Positions 1 through 11,070 are shown, numbered from the stretch's first letter. The stretch is 64,000 nt of DNA from Fasciolopsis buskii (GCA_008360955.1 LUCM01005116.1:19453-83452), one strand, 5' to 3'. The notes: generated from the sequence alone by a model not told the origin. Numbers and translations are program-made.

Positions 1-425
1 GTTGGCTCAGCCCAACTGACGAAGAATTATCAACGAATCACAGTTGTGCTACTTCTCTGGACTCTTCCACGAACAGCTTCCATGCACACTCCTGATGCTA
101 CAGATTCGATTCTGTTAAGACATATCAATTCGCAATTCCGAGTGTACAAGTATGTGGATGTTTGGACAAGAGAGCACCGGGCACGAATACCTGACGAGCG
201 ACAATAACCGCCATACCGGTCGTGTGCTTTTGCGACTCCGTCGTAAGTGAAAATTGTTCGGGTGCAATTTCTTTACATTCGGGCGAACTTTTTTGAGATA
301 TTAGCATCAGTGCACGGATCGTCCGGATAGTTCTTTAATAAGGCCCACGCGTCTTTTTGGTTTTCGACGACCGACCACATTTATTGTTTTTAAATGCTTT
401 GATTTCTAGAACGGAATTTTGACTC
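1..425. other. Upstream flank of WD40 gene, no gene seen
   Basis: No open frame with coding character and no recognised repeat was seen. It lies directly 5' of the WD40 gene and may contain its promoter and 5' leader, but I see no clear core promoter motif. Confidence 0.3.
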
Positions 426-1971
426 ATGGAAAAAGAAGACGAATCACCCGATGAAACTAGCTCCTTCTACAGCGATCCTTCTGATGAATCCAGTTTGGAA
501 AATACGATGCATGATCAAGATTTCAATTACAGCAGTATGAGAATAAGCAGTCGTGTTTTAAAGACCATAAATGTGTGCAGTGAGAGTTCAGCACTTCAGA
601 TCAGATTAACACAGTAAGTGAATTTATTATCAGTTACTTTTGGCAGAAAGTTGAATGCTGAAGCTTTGGTTATTCGGATTTCAACGGATAAGTTAGTTTT
701 TGCCGTCGGACTGACGAACGGAGATATTCGAGTATCTTCCGTATTTGCTCATCCCTGACTGCCTTGCAGCTCTTTCGACTTTCAGAAGAATCATCCCAAG
801 AACTGGTAACAAGAATGAAAACTAATTTGGAAACTCTACCGTGCACGGATATACAATTTCCTGCGAAAGATACAATGACTTTTGGCCTAAACAGATTTCT
901 ACTCCTAGCATCGTGTAAGTTAATATCACTTCACACCTAAGTATCTAACTGAAAAGATGCTTCTGGATTTATTCGGCTTTGGCATTATACTGCCTCATAT
1001 TTAAAAAGCAGCCTAGTTTGTCAGTGGGAAGAGAAGGCAGAGGAAAACACTGCAATCGGATTGAAAAAGACTGGCAGCAACAACCAAATCCTTTGTCTGT
1101 CTATTTCCTACGACGGTCGACGTTTTGTTAGTGGCGGCACGGATACACACATTCGAGTTTATTGTTTGTCATCAACTTTGCAGGGCCGAGTGTTAGAACC
1201 TTGGTTTGTTTCTCTTTACACACTGACAATTCAAAGTTGACAGCATACGAACAGATGCATCTGCCGGTCATACTGCACGGGTAACCGCTTTGGCCTATCA
1301 TCCGCGAGGAAAATGGGACAATCTTTATGCTCATATTTTCGCGTCTGCCGGATGGGATAATTGCATACATATATGGGATGACCAGAAGGCCATCTCTCTA
1401 TGGTAATCCATGCAGCTGGCGAATAACTTTCATTCAGGCAGTACTATGGACCACATATAGCTGGTAATGATGGCATGGATATTGACCCATTGAGAAACCT
1501 AATTTTAACATGCGCTTGGCGCTTCGGACGTTCTATGGTCCAGGTAAGTCTGAAAACCAAGTATGTTGTCAAAAATCCAAGATGTGGAGATTTCCAGAGT
1601 TCGTAGTCGACTTGACCAAGGATTTTGATGAACGAGATAGAGAAAAATACAACAATCCGGTGGGGAGGTTTTCATTCGAATCCAATATGCGAGGATCACA
1701 TGTGAGTTTAGATTGACATTATATTACTTATCTAATTTGTCAAACCCTTCCGCTACAAAATCACGGTTCGTTTTTGGCCCAATTTGGTTCAACAGCAGCA
1801 TTTCACAATTTGAGGATGCAAAATGTGTCCCAAACACAGCCACACTACCGTCCATACAATCGAGAAACACTTTCAGCTAACCCGGGTCTGCAGTTGGAAG
1901 TACTATTACCTGAGCAAATATTGGCAATTAATCTCATAAAAATAGAGCACCTTTCTAAATCGTCAATTTAA
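426..1971 (+). CDS. WD40-repeat protein, eight coding exons with very short introns
   Basis: The exons, joined in one phase-consistent frame, are 426-613, 647-731, 770-914, 1017-1163, 1237-1402, 1438-1543, 1582-1701 and a last exon reading to a TAA at 1969-1971. Introns 1-6 are GT-AG and 33, 38, 102, 73, 35 and 38 bp long. The product is about 385 aa. WD40 signatures are visible: AVGLTNGDIRLFRL, SISYDGRRFVSGGTDTHIRV, GHTARVTALAYHPRG followed by FASAGWDNCIHIWDD, and LILTCAWRFGRSMVQMWRF. The N-terminus is acidic and Ser-rich. It should fold as a beta-propeller scaffold; the partner and pathway cannot be told. The start is the first ATG in a good context. The seventh intron (GTGAGT donor at 1702) has no AG before the frame resumes near 1765, so the last boundary is unresolved, or the allele is damaged. 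Exons 1-7 are well supported. Confidence 0.82.
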
Positions 1972-2214
1972 ATCCGGCACTGTGAAGCTGATGGTGGGCA
2001 TCATCTGATCCGAAGTCGCTTCTTATAGCAAACGTTTTTCTTCACCAGAAACAGCCTACGGCCGGAACAAACCAGAATGAGCCAACCATCACTGTTGGTT
2101 CAATTGAATTCAACAGCAAACGGGTTCCCGATGTACCTTTTTGTCTCCCTCAAATAATCTACTCTAGTGTTGAAGTCAACCCCAACGAATAAAACATGCA
2201 TTGAAAGCACGCCT
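1972..2214. other. 3' flank of WD40 gene
   Basis: This is the presumed 3' UTR and spacer. No AATAAA signal was recognised close to the stop, and no repeat was identified before the RTE fragment begins. Confidence 0.3.
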
Positions 2215-2400
2215 CAAAGTAATCGAGCAAAGTCAAGGGAGAATTCGGCTTCGGCCTCAGGACAGCTGTAGTCCGTGGGCGTGTACACATCGAACAAGCA
2301 TAGGCGTTTCAATCGGTTGTTTTTAAAAAGCGCAGAACCATACAGCCGGACCGCACACAAACGGCTGTTGACTGGGATCTAGCTGACAATGCATGCTCGG
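2215..2400 (-). mobile_element. RTE retrotransposon fragment, endonuclease domain
   Basis: Read on the minus strand, this segment contains IPVNSRLCAVRLYGS and YTPTDYS. These match IPVNSRLCAMRLQGS and YAPTDCS in the endonuclease domain of the large RTE copy at 12.6-16.5 kb. The frame is broken on both sides and only about 60 codons are recognisable. It is a dead remnant, in opposite orientation to the RTE piece just downstream. Confidence 0.75.
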
Positions 2401-2759
2401 CTGTCGTGCTCAAAGCGATCCTGACACCAGTACGACCATGGTCACTCCAATTCGGATTAACTGCCACGCGAAGATTGAAATGAGACATCGAGGTTGGATT
2501 TAGACTTCAAGGATTAAGTGCGCAAGAGACGTCCTGTATTCGCGTTCAGAGAATTATATTCAAGGGAGTTTGTTTCGCTATCTGATAGTGTGCGACCGCT
2601 GAAGACAGTCAATTTGGTGAAAACTAAGGCTTGAGTAATGGGGCCGGTTTACTTCCAGCCCTTCCATCGGACAACTGTACCGAGCCGCAGTTATTCGTAA
2701 AATTTTGCGCAGTCGCTAAACCTGGGGAAATGTTTAATTGAAGAGATAGCGAAGAATAT

Positions 2760-3180
2760 TTTATGCATCCAGGATGTATGTATAAAACTGTCAAATGATG
2801 AGAAGCTACGTGACCTAGATCACTTAGACGAACTTGTGCGCTTATTGCAACATGCGAAATGCTGCATCTGCATTCGGTAGCTTCAAAGTGTGAAGTGGTG
2901 TAATAAGGCCGGATGCCAGTAGTTCTAAGCTTGATATTCAACGGGGAACTGCTAACAACTGCTGACTGTTTCATTTACCTGGACAGCTTTCTGGTTAAAT
3001 GGTAGCATGGTAGTAGAGGTGACCACGAGTATATCCATGGGTCGAGCGGAAATGATTATTTCACGAACCCATAACTGCAGTCTACTACCCAAAAGTTTGA
3101 TCCACAAGCGAATGAGGCGATAAGCCAGCCCAGGAATCTGGCCGAAGCCCCAGTGACGGAACTTCTTCAGTTCAGTCATG
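2760..3180 (+). mobile_element. RTE retrotransposon fragment, end of RT and C-terminal domain
   Basis: The plus strand reads KLRDLDHLDELVRLL, a decayed form of the RT motif KLRDLDYADDFVCLF. About 150 bp further on it reads LIFNGELLTTADCFIYLDS, matching LILNGEELTIVDRFTYLGS of the RTE C-terminal region. Several stops and frame shifts interrupt it. The catalytic YADD is lost, so it is inactive. Confidence 0.72.
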
Positions 3181-3199
3181 GGAGATTTTATTATCATTT

Positions 3200-5160
3200 C
3201 TCCTCTGGTTTGTTTTGCCTGGTTTGTGATTTACAGCTATGCCATCATGTTAAATCATGTCTCATGAACCCATTGGAGTAAGGAGAACGTGATGACCTAT
3301 CACATTTTAAGCGGATGACGGTGATTTGATGAATTGTGTTGAGTCTAAGGCGGGACTCAAAGCAGAACTGTGCTTCACCCCTGGGCTCCGGATAAGGGAA
3401 TAACGTCATTCAGGCGGTTAGTTGTGAATGAGGTGAGCCCAAACTCACCAAATAAGTAGCCGCGAACAAGCGGCACTAGTGAGTTGGTGTAATGGGTTTT
3501 CGTCTGGCGAACATTCTTCTTGAAAATCATATAAGATCCGTTAATGGCATTGTCAAGTGAGAAATGTGTACCGCCAAATTAATAAGATCACTGTACTTTG
3601 TTGTGTTACACTGAGGGGGCGAATGGACCGATCAACCGGCCACCGACTCGTTTGGAACAAGGCTGCTAGCTCACAGAATTTGCTTCGCTGCGAAAAGGTC
3701 AGAGGTGCATCCTCGCATAAAAATGTCCACTCTAGACCCGACGATCGGGCAGTACAATAACGCACAAGGCATACAATAATGAACATGTTTGATTCTCCTG
3801 CGAACGTTCCGCGCTCTTTGCCTACTCTTTGAAGTGATCTCCCGCTGTACATAACTGTTTGTTTCTCTACCGACTCATGTTACTTCCTTTCTCATCTAAT
3901 TTTCTCACATTCATCGGGAACTGCAGTCGGCGATACTTGTGACAGTGCCCCTGAAATAAATCCTAAGTCTGTCCTCTCGCATCTATTTTTTTAGGTAGCA
4001 TTCGAATTCGCTTCCGTCGGCTGAGGCTTTTTTCGTTCCCGATTTCTCCCCCAACTAGATATATTCACTTTGCTAACGCTGATGCGTACTGGATAACAGG
4101 TGCGTTTAGATCGTACACTGGAGATAGCAGCCATCGATACATGTTGTATCCTAGAGATTCGTACTCAAGAGTTTACTGCTGTTTTTCGATTGACATAAAC
4201 ATCTGATCCTTCGTCAAAGTTTAATTTATGCCTTTCTGTAGACCGAAAGGTGGCACTACTTCAATGAATCCCAATCGACAACCATCTATGTGCAGTGAGG
4301 CTCAGGGGTCCGGAGAATTAAGCTGCTGCTGGTGACAGACGCAATTTGTTTGTCGTCTTGGCCTGCGCATCTATAGACTGGAGCCTAGCTATTGTCAAAG
4401 ACAGTAGCTAGCAAAAGCTGTACAATCCGTTAAGCACAGCAATACGGGGTGACGTCATGAACTTAACACAAGAGCTGAATGCCAGAGCGGGTTGGTTGTC
4501 CTCGAATGAGACGCTTTTAGGGGGCCCCTTTTGGTCTTGATTCCCGTGATTCAAACAATGGGCAATGATTGTTGGTCATGTGTTCATATCGCTGACCGTC
4601 TCTCACTAGTATAGAACTCAGATGCTCCAAGCGCCGGTACGCCACCTGGCGATCTCATCTTCGAGTCAGGAGTGAACCTAGCTAGATCACATCGCAATTA
4701 GCTACAAACGATGGGAGTGCTTACAAGACTGCCGGTCATACTGAAGCACTCCCCTCAGTTCCGAACGCGCGTTAACCTGCACCAAGCCATCTATGTGCTT
4801 TGATGGGCACTCAAAACACGAAACGCAGCGTCCGTTTCATCGCGGCCCGCGTAGCAATTTTCTGACGAGCGCTGAGTGAGAAGCTAAAACTGCCACTAAC
4901 CACTAACATCAGTGAGTAACCGGTAGCTCATCAATAGTGTCCTACATTCTATTATCTTGGAGAGCTGTGAGTTAACCGGCGGCGTTGAGATACTCGACGT
5001 CTCCGATGAATCCCTGGGCCCCTCTTGATATGCGCTAGCCTATGTTTGCCGGTAACGAGTACAGTGAAACAGGACTAAACACAAGACGTGACACCAGTGC
5101 AAGCCTACGCAGGGGTCCCGAAATCTGGTGGTCACATTGTACAACAGAGATAGGACTGTT
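3200..5160. other. Intergenic, no feature recognised
   Basis: Short open frames here (for example the overlapping pair at 3553-3852) are antisense to each other and show no family motif. No repeat shared with other parts of the window was noticed. Confidence 0.3.
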
Positions 5161-5650
5161 TCAATCCATCCGAGAAGTTCAGTTCAATTTAAAACATCAT
5201 TAAAATTAGGCCAATGGTCTCTGCTCGTGGTTGATACCTCAGCACCATCTGACCAAACAGAAACAACGAGTAATAGTGAATCATTGACTGCATAACATTA
5301 AGCAGAGGGACTACATAGAGAGTGAAAGGCTCCCAATGCAAGGACACCATTCACTGCTGCATTGAGCCATATCACCCGTTGTCTCCAACCATCACATCAG
5401 GGGATATCACAAATTCCAACCCGGTACATGTGCAGTTAGCTGCACTTGTACAAGCCAGTCCACCGTTCAAAGCTTTCATATGTTTCCCATATCATCGACT
5501 GGTCAAATTGAGGTTTTTTCCAACCATTACCTGTCTCGCATAAGAGTGCACAACAAGGCATCCGTCCGGTGGGGATTTGCGAAATATGGCCTAACCACAT
5601 TAACCTATTTTGATTCAATGCCTGTTCTAAGGACTAGGCCCTAGGATCCA
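5160..5650 (-). repeat. Non-coding repeat, likely RTE-type 3' UTR (copy 1)
   Basis: This block is clearly homologous to 17500-17935. Shared landmarks include a CCTGTTGTCTCCAACC-like core (about 5378-5395 and 17650-17665), CATCGACTGG, the CTAACATATT-like stretch and CCCTAGGATCCAG. At the 17.5-kb copy it lies directly 3' (minus sense) of an RTE C-terminal coding remnant, so it is best read as that family's 3' UTR. Confidence 0.65.
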
Positions 5651-5811
5651 GCATCTCACGCACACCTTTCACGAGTACCAGATAATCGTAGGATACAATA
5701 TTTGTTAAATTAATTGCTCTGTTTTTCACATGAGAATCTGTCACCCCTCATGTAAATTTGTACAATCAGCGATTCATACCAATCCGTAAAAATCTCTTTC
5801 CTTGCCCATAT

Positions 5812-6310
5812 TTATCCCAGGGGTTTTGTGAACTCTGTTGTTAGCATTTCTCCACCGCCCGTGACGAAGGATGGAGACAACCCATTTGGTTCAGATGCGT
5901 TATGCTGTTTTGGAGAACCTATCTCTCTGACTAAATCCACTTTGGATGGAGGACTGGTATCCACCTGCATTGGTTCGCTTGCAGGCGTGGTTGAAAGGTT
6001 CACTGTATCGACCGAACGCAGCAGCCGACCATCCTGAGGGTGAATCAGCGTACTGCCGGATTTTTTAATCACCTCGCTTACGCTCGGTTTCCGAGATATC
6101 AATAGGAAGGCACTGGGCATGAGTGAAACGATGGATGGCTGACCGTTCACTTTATCCACAATCAGCGGCGACATCTTGTACGCTGGAAGCAGCACAGTTT
6201 AGTTCGCTTCCAGGGCCCGCTCCTCCCGCAGCTACTCTGGCATATGTCTCATCGTTTGTTTCCATAAATCCACCTTCTGGGGCGAATATCTGCAAGGAAT
6301 TTCAAGTCTA
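5812..6310 (-). mobile_element. RTE fragment: linker before the RT domain (minus strand)
   Basis: The minus-strand frame at 5812-6195 contains PSVSEVIKKSGSTLIH and PPSKVDLVREIGSPK. These align in order with TSVSEVVCDRTGELIHG and PPTEVEVEWNIRLLKRG of the large RTE, the stretch between endonuclease and RT. It ends in element coordinates at about the point where the plus-strand piece at 6330 begins. It is a non-functional remnant. Confidence 0.65.
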
Positions 6311-6329
6311 AGAACATCATAAAATGCCA

Positions 6330-7520
6330 AGTTCCAATGGCTCTTCTCCAGTTCAATTCGGAGATGAACAAACCGAATTGGTCAGAGGACCTTAGGTTTT
6401 GCTGTTTAAGGTTTGGTATTCCGAGAAAGTCTGTTATGTGGGAGAAATCTACTGTTGTACACATCTTTGGGAATAACTGTCTCAGTGACTGCGCCAAACA
6501 CAAGGCATTAACCTTATCCGGATGGCGTCAGAGCTGCTAGCATCCGTCATTTTTCACAGGTTGCACAACAAGCGTGAACAGCAAACTCGTGAGAAACAGA
6601 CTGGGTTTCGCGCTGGTCAAGGATGCGTAGATCAAATTTTCACTCTATGATAGTTGTCAAAGCGCCATTTTATTTTCCAGAGGCCAATGATAATTGTCCT
6701 TAGACATTCGTGCGGCCTTCGACTTCGTTGATCGGTCTGCACTGTGGGGCTATTTGGTGAGGAATGGAGTCAGCGAGGAATACCTACGGGTCCCCAAAGA
6801 GTTATTTCGTCGTACCTGAGGCCTGGTTAGGGCTTATCACCAGCTTTCCCCACCCCTCGCCATATCCAGTAAAATGCGGGAAGGTTGCCACATGTGCACA
6901 TCTCTTTTCAACCTTGGCACAGGGGATTTTCCACAAAAAAACATTCTCCAATCTAGCGGAAGGTGGAGGTGAACTTTTCTCAGGGATTAGAATTTAGGAT
7001 ATGTTCATTATATTGCCTTCCTGAGTCACAAAGTACAGGCAATTTACCAAGGGTTGGACCGCTCGGGAATGAGTTATCCAGATACGGCATGTGCTTCGCA
7101 CCTTCAAAGCGCGACGTATTTCTTCAAGAGTGTCAGGAGCCCATGCCTACACTCATCCTTAGTGACGATCGGTTGGAGACAGCCACTGGCTTTATTATCG
7201 CAGCTGGCAGTGCTGGAGAGGAGATCACACCATAACCAGAGCAGCTTCTGCTAGCCTGCGACACTGGTGGCACTGCCACGACACCGGACATTCACTCAAG
7301 AGAAGGATGTGCAATGGTACAGTGCGTATTCTCCTTTACGAGTGTGGGACCTGGCCTCTTTGTTTTGAGGATGGTCGGCGTCTTTCTATATCTGACCACT
7401 TCTATCTCCAAAGCATTGCTCGGGTCTGGTGGGGACATCGGGTCAGCAACGATGAGGTGCATCTTTGCGCAAGCAGCCGTCTCCTGACCGAGGTAATCGT
7501 TCTACATAGCCTTCGATGAC
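6330..7520 (+). mobile_element. RTE fragment: RT domain and C-terminal domain, decayed
   Basis: Recognisable plus-strand pieces in order: MWEKSTVVHIFGNNCLS (compare SWGKSLIIPIFKKGTRSE); EKQTGFRAGQGCVDQIFTL (compare EQQAGFRPGRGCTDQIFTF) near 6595-6650; DIRAAFDFVDRSAL near 6705-6740; and LLYECGTWPLCFEDGRRL with ARVWWGHRVSNDEV near 7330-7460 (compare LLYGCETW and ARNDWSDRVSDVDV). Multiple stops and shifts, and loss of the catalytic box, show that it is dead. Confidence 0.8.
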
Positions 7521-7927
7521 TTGGACGCGTATTACGTATGCCTGTTCAATGTGTGCCTTTTCGTGTTCTTCTCGTGTGCTGGGAACGGCTGGAACAGGCA
7601 ATCAGACTATGAGTTGATGTAGAGTTATGAAGAAGTTAGCTTCGGCTTTGGCCTCGGTTGGTGCTTCCCGCACTTCTGTTTGGGGTTTACGATATGAAAA
7701 CTGCCGTTGGTCGGGGTTGTTGAGGCACGCGGTCCAAATTCGCAAGCAGTGGAGCGAATGTGGCACAGCCTGTATGCAGAATTCACGTCCCATAAAAACA
7801 CGGACGACTGAGCAAAACATTGCGAAATGTATATGGCAAGAACAAAACAAAGCTTGTAATCTGGCCTTCTGTTTTTCCCCTTTGAGCACCACTTTTTATG
7901 TAGCCTTATTTAAAGTTTTTTTCTTTA
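7521..7927. other. Spacer between RTE copies
   Basis: Two overlapping antisense open frames (7602-7892 and 7627-7953) have no recognisable motif and are treated as chance. An ambiguous base lies at 7928, exactly where the next repeat begins. Confidence 0.3.
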
Positions 7928-7928
7928 N

Positions 7929-8556
7929 CGAGACGTTTGGCGCAGTTAGTTGAATTACTCTACTCAAATCCTGAATTCGTGTTTCACTCACACAGCAGAC
8001 ATCAATCGAAAGTGAGTCCACTGTCAGAGCCAAACACGCCTGTTGGTCAGCCTGCATTAAAGTGCGCACATTGAAGGAACCCAGATGCAGAGGCTGACGA
8101 ATCTTGGGAAAATGTGAGCTAGCAGACTGAAAACCACCTACTACACTACTTGACAACGAACCCTTGCGTGTATCGGGCGTGTTATCAATGGAGATACTAA
8201 GGGTAGGCAGAACGGGCAAACAGATTGGGTTGGAGACAGAAAAAACATGTTGAATAAAATAGAGGGAACTCTGAGCAGTAGCATACTTATCACTACCCAC
8301 CCCATCTGCGCTTCTTCGTCGGGCCTCTACGCATTGACCTTCCAGGCATGACTGGATCTTCGACTTGATATAAGCCATCCTCCATAGCTCGTTGGGTCAT
8401 GGAGGCACGCAAACCGTCACACCACGTTAAGGTACAGTCTCGCTGGGATAAGCTGAGTTTGTTCCAACTCACCCAGATATTTTTAGAAGGACTATATAAT
8501 CTTCCGAAGCAAGATATCAAAAGAATTAATTGATCACAACAAAAGTTGGAGCCCAA
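7929..8556 (-). mobile_element. RTE 5' end fragment, first 371 bp identical to the 15.6-kb copy
   Basis: 7929-8299 matches 15645-16015 with no difference that I could see by eye, in the same orientation. It encodes the N-terminal part of the RTE ORF up to LTAPNVS, including LGSFNVRTLMQ of the endonuclease. Beyond 8300 it jumps to sequence equivalent to about 16321-16460 (5' UTR), so it lacks about 300 bp present in the larger copy. The match breaks off at the ambiguous base at 7928. The copy is 5'-only and cannot be functional. Confidence 0.88.
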
Positions 8557-8929
8557 AAAGGCTAGCCTTTAAATGCCGAAACCCTGCCAGTGGTAGAGGG
8601 ATTATCAGCACCATGTACCCCGAAAATCCCGATGAATCTAGGCGGGTTATGGAGGCAGGCGGATAACAAAAGCTGACTGCTTTCGAAGCCACAGGTAACA
8701 TTCCGATAGTCAGTCTTCTAGAAACTGCCTGCGTAGCACTTTAGATGAAACGCCGAGTTTATTTCCGTCAGAAAAGACACTGCTTTTTGGATCTTTTGTT
8801 ATAACAATGCGTTATAGATCATAAGTATTCACAGGAAAGATTTTCATTTATTTTACCTTCAATCAACGTCCGACTTCAGTTTTCACAGCCGCTAACCTTG
8901 CATCGATATGCCCTGATTTTGGTTGCTGT
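8557..8929. other. Spacer, no feature recognised
   Basis: No coding frame or shared repeat was seen. Confidence 0.25.
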
Positions 8930-9110
8930 TTTATAACATGAAGAGGGGACTACAAATAGTGAAATCACCCGCAGGATAATAAATTGAGGAATTATATAGA
9001 AAAGAAAAGGTTTGTAATGCAAAAACAGCACGTACTGCTTCTCGATAGCCTCAGGTTTGTGTAATCCCAGTTGGAAGTATCAGCTAGATTCTCTAGGACC
9101 ATAAAAAGTC
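8930..9110 (-). repeat. Detached RTE-type 3' UTR repeat (copy 3, short)
   Basis: The order of elements (TTTTGGTTGCT, then an A-rich AGAA stretch, then TTTGTAATGCAAAAACAGCA-like sequence with ACTGCT) parallels 17500-17640 and 5230-5380. It is more diverged than the other copies and is not attached to any coding remnant. Confidence 0.45.
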
Positions 9111-9359
9111 AATTGTTCTCGTTTATGGATTAAGTGCGAACCGAGTACTTTGTTACATACTTGTACTGAAATGTCACATTTTAAAACAGCATTTGGTTGT
9201 TTAATAGTTTCATTGAATGTAATCAGTAACACACCTACTTTTCAATCCACCTTGTAAGTCCTATTTTGTCATGATGCATTTAGTCGCCCATTTTCCCGAC
9301 AGACGTTTTTCTCGTTTTCTTTCATCTTACTTCTTTTATTAGTGAAAGAACGATAAACA

Positions 9360-9605
9360 TCATTTTTCAGGAAGGGGATCGCGGCCAACAGAGAGCTACC
9401 AGGTGGGGAAGTTGACCGGCGATGGGGGGATTCGAAACCGCAAACTTCAAGTCCAAACGTCACGGCCTTATCGGCTTGACCACCGCCGGGAATCGATGTG
9501 AAACCCCAGTTATATATTTTAAGTGAGAAATTCGATGCAGCGGATTGAGAATGAACCGCGGACCGTCTATTTACCAACCAGATGCGCTAACCGATTGTTA
9601 TCACA
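9360..9605 (-). repeat. SINE with two tRNA-like units
   Basis: On the minus strand two tRNA-like segments follow each other. The first (about 9598-9536) starts GGTTAGCGCATCTGGTTGG and has a B-box-like GCGGTTCATTCTC. The second (about 9488-9416) reads GGCGGTGGTCAAGCCG with a near-canonical B box GGTTTCGAATCCC. A body follows, ending near 9360. The second unit and body resemble the SINE at 11480-11705. This layout fits a Pol III-transcribed tRNA-derived SINE mobilised by LINE machinery; it is not a functional tRNA gene, since the arms do not pair well. Confidence 0.65.
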
Positions 9606-9686
9606 GTATACATTAGACCTAACTGCTGAGAGCTGACAGCTGTGTTAGTAATTGTTATATACTGTACCAATCCAAAAACGGAAACA

Positions 9687-11060
9687 ATGGAAGAGAAAAA
9701 ACACGTCGATTTGGAATTTACCATGCAGGTCGGCTCCGTCGGGTCAGTCCTTCAAACCATTGATTGTACATGGCTCCTCTGTGGTAGCCCAGTTCACAAT
9801 AAGCTTGCTTACCCCGGAATACATCTCTAACCTTAGAGCAATCAAGCGCTATCTGCAAGGCGGCAGCCTTGTTCCAGACGATCCGGTGGTCGGTTTATGC
9901 GCATCTCCTGAAAAAACTTGTTGGGTTAGTGGAACACAACAATGGACAATGGCTTCATTTATTCGAAGTGTCACACGTTACAGCACCACCGAGGAATTTA
10001 TAGATGAAACTAGGCAGGTGTCGAATAGCCTAATTATAGCGACAGTAGACTAACGGCCTAAACGGAATCAAAATGCTCCGCCAGACGGGGAATCGATCGG
10101 GTCCGCGTGTAGACTAGAAATATTTAAGTGACTATTAGCACCAACATTAGATATGTACCATCGGCTTTTGTGCATGAGCCGGAATATTGTTTTCAACATT
10201 AGTCCACGTCCTCAGTTTCCGACTAATTCAATTTACGTATAAGTTTTGCACCAGTCATATTTACCATGTCGCAACATAGATGTTTTGCTCCATTTACGCA
10301 AGATACTTGGTTACACATGCCCGTGTCTCGCTTTATCGAACATCTAATAAAATCTAAAATATCGAGACTGCGCTGAAACTTGCTGATGTTTTCCGCTTTC
10401 CTCTGGACCCCATTGTCGCTTTGATTAAGTCATAAATCTCGAAACCTTCTAAGTAGTGTTGTTGATCACTGAAATTCCCATGAAACATCCGGGTAATTAT
10501 CAAAACAATAAGTGATGAGACTGGCTGCAATTCACTTTAAATATTCCGTTTTCTCTCACTTTGAAGTGAGTTTTTTCAAGTTTTCAGTTACTTGTGAAAC
10601 TGATGCTGATCGAATTTCATGGTAATGATTTCTATAAAGTCTTGATCATTGACCTCGACGTCTACGTCACACGTTTTATTTTCAATTGAGGTGACAATGT
10701 CAACGATTAGGTGTAGTTGACGGTAATCTTATTTTTACAGGATGCTTACTCTTTAGTCTGACTTTGGTCCTTGAATGACCATTAACTTACTGGTGGGGTG
10801 ATTATGAGACTTTGCGGTCTTAATGATAATATAATAATTGACATATCGGTTGGTTGTTTCTCCTTTTTGCTTAGGTAATCGCGGAACTAAGGAACCTTGA
10901 ACATGGGATCTACAGCGCCTCCGTTTATTTGGACTCGAACAATAAAAACCGACTCAAAGTGATCTTTACTAATGGCAAGAGTATTAGTCTTGGGCGCATT
11001 TCCACACAGATGCCGAATTCCGCCGCGAAAGGGTTGGACGCTGAGTACGAACACCAGTGA
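9687..11060 (+). CDS. Unrecognised three-exon gene, about 150 aa
   Basis: Exons: 9687-9728 (14 codons, starting MEEKKHVDLEFTMQ), 9793-10017 (75 codons) and 10875-11060 (61 codons plus TGA). Both introns are GT-AG, phase 0, 64 and 857 bp; the second ends in a strong pyrimidine tract before TTAG. An AATAAA lies at 11065-11070, right after the stop. The product is soluble, with no signal peptide or membrane segment. The middle reads TISLLTPEYISNLRAIKRYL, and the C-terminal exon looks beta-rich (YSASVYLDSNNKNRLKVIF). I do not recognise the family. The three exons share one frame through both junctions, have no RT-like motifs and carry a poly(A) signal, which argues for a host gene. The start is the first ATG of the open frame; a non-coding first exon upstream is possible. 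Confidence 0.62.
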
Positions 11061-11070
11061 CCATAATAAA

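Noticed and set aside
480..520. CTGATGA followed by a small hairpin, resembling a hammerhead core
   Set aside because: It lies inside exon 1 of the WD40 gene, and the GAAA element and closing stems are absent.
3553..3852. 99-codon minus-strand open frame
   Set aside because: It overlaps a plus-strand frame, shows no motif or splice signal, and its length is within chance.
9416..9598. Functional tRNA genes
   Set aside because: A and B boxes are present, but the acceptor and other arms do not pair properly; two units plus a body fit a SINE better.
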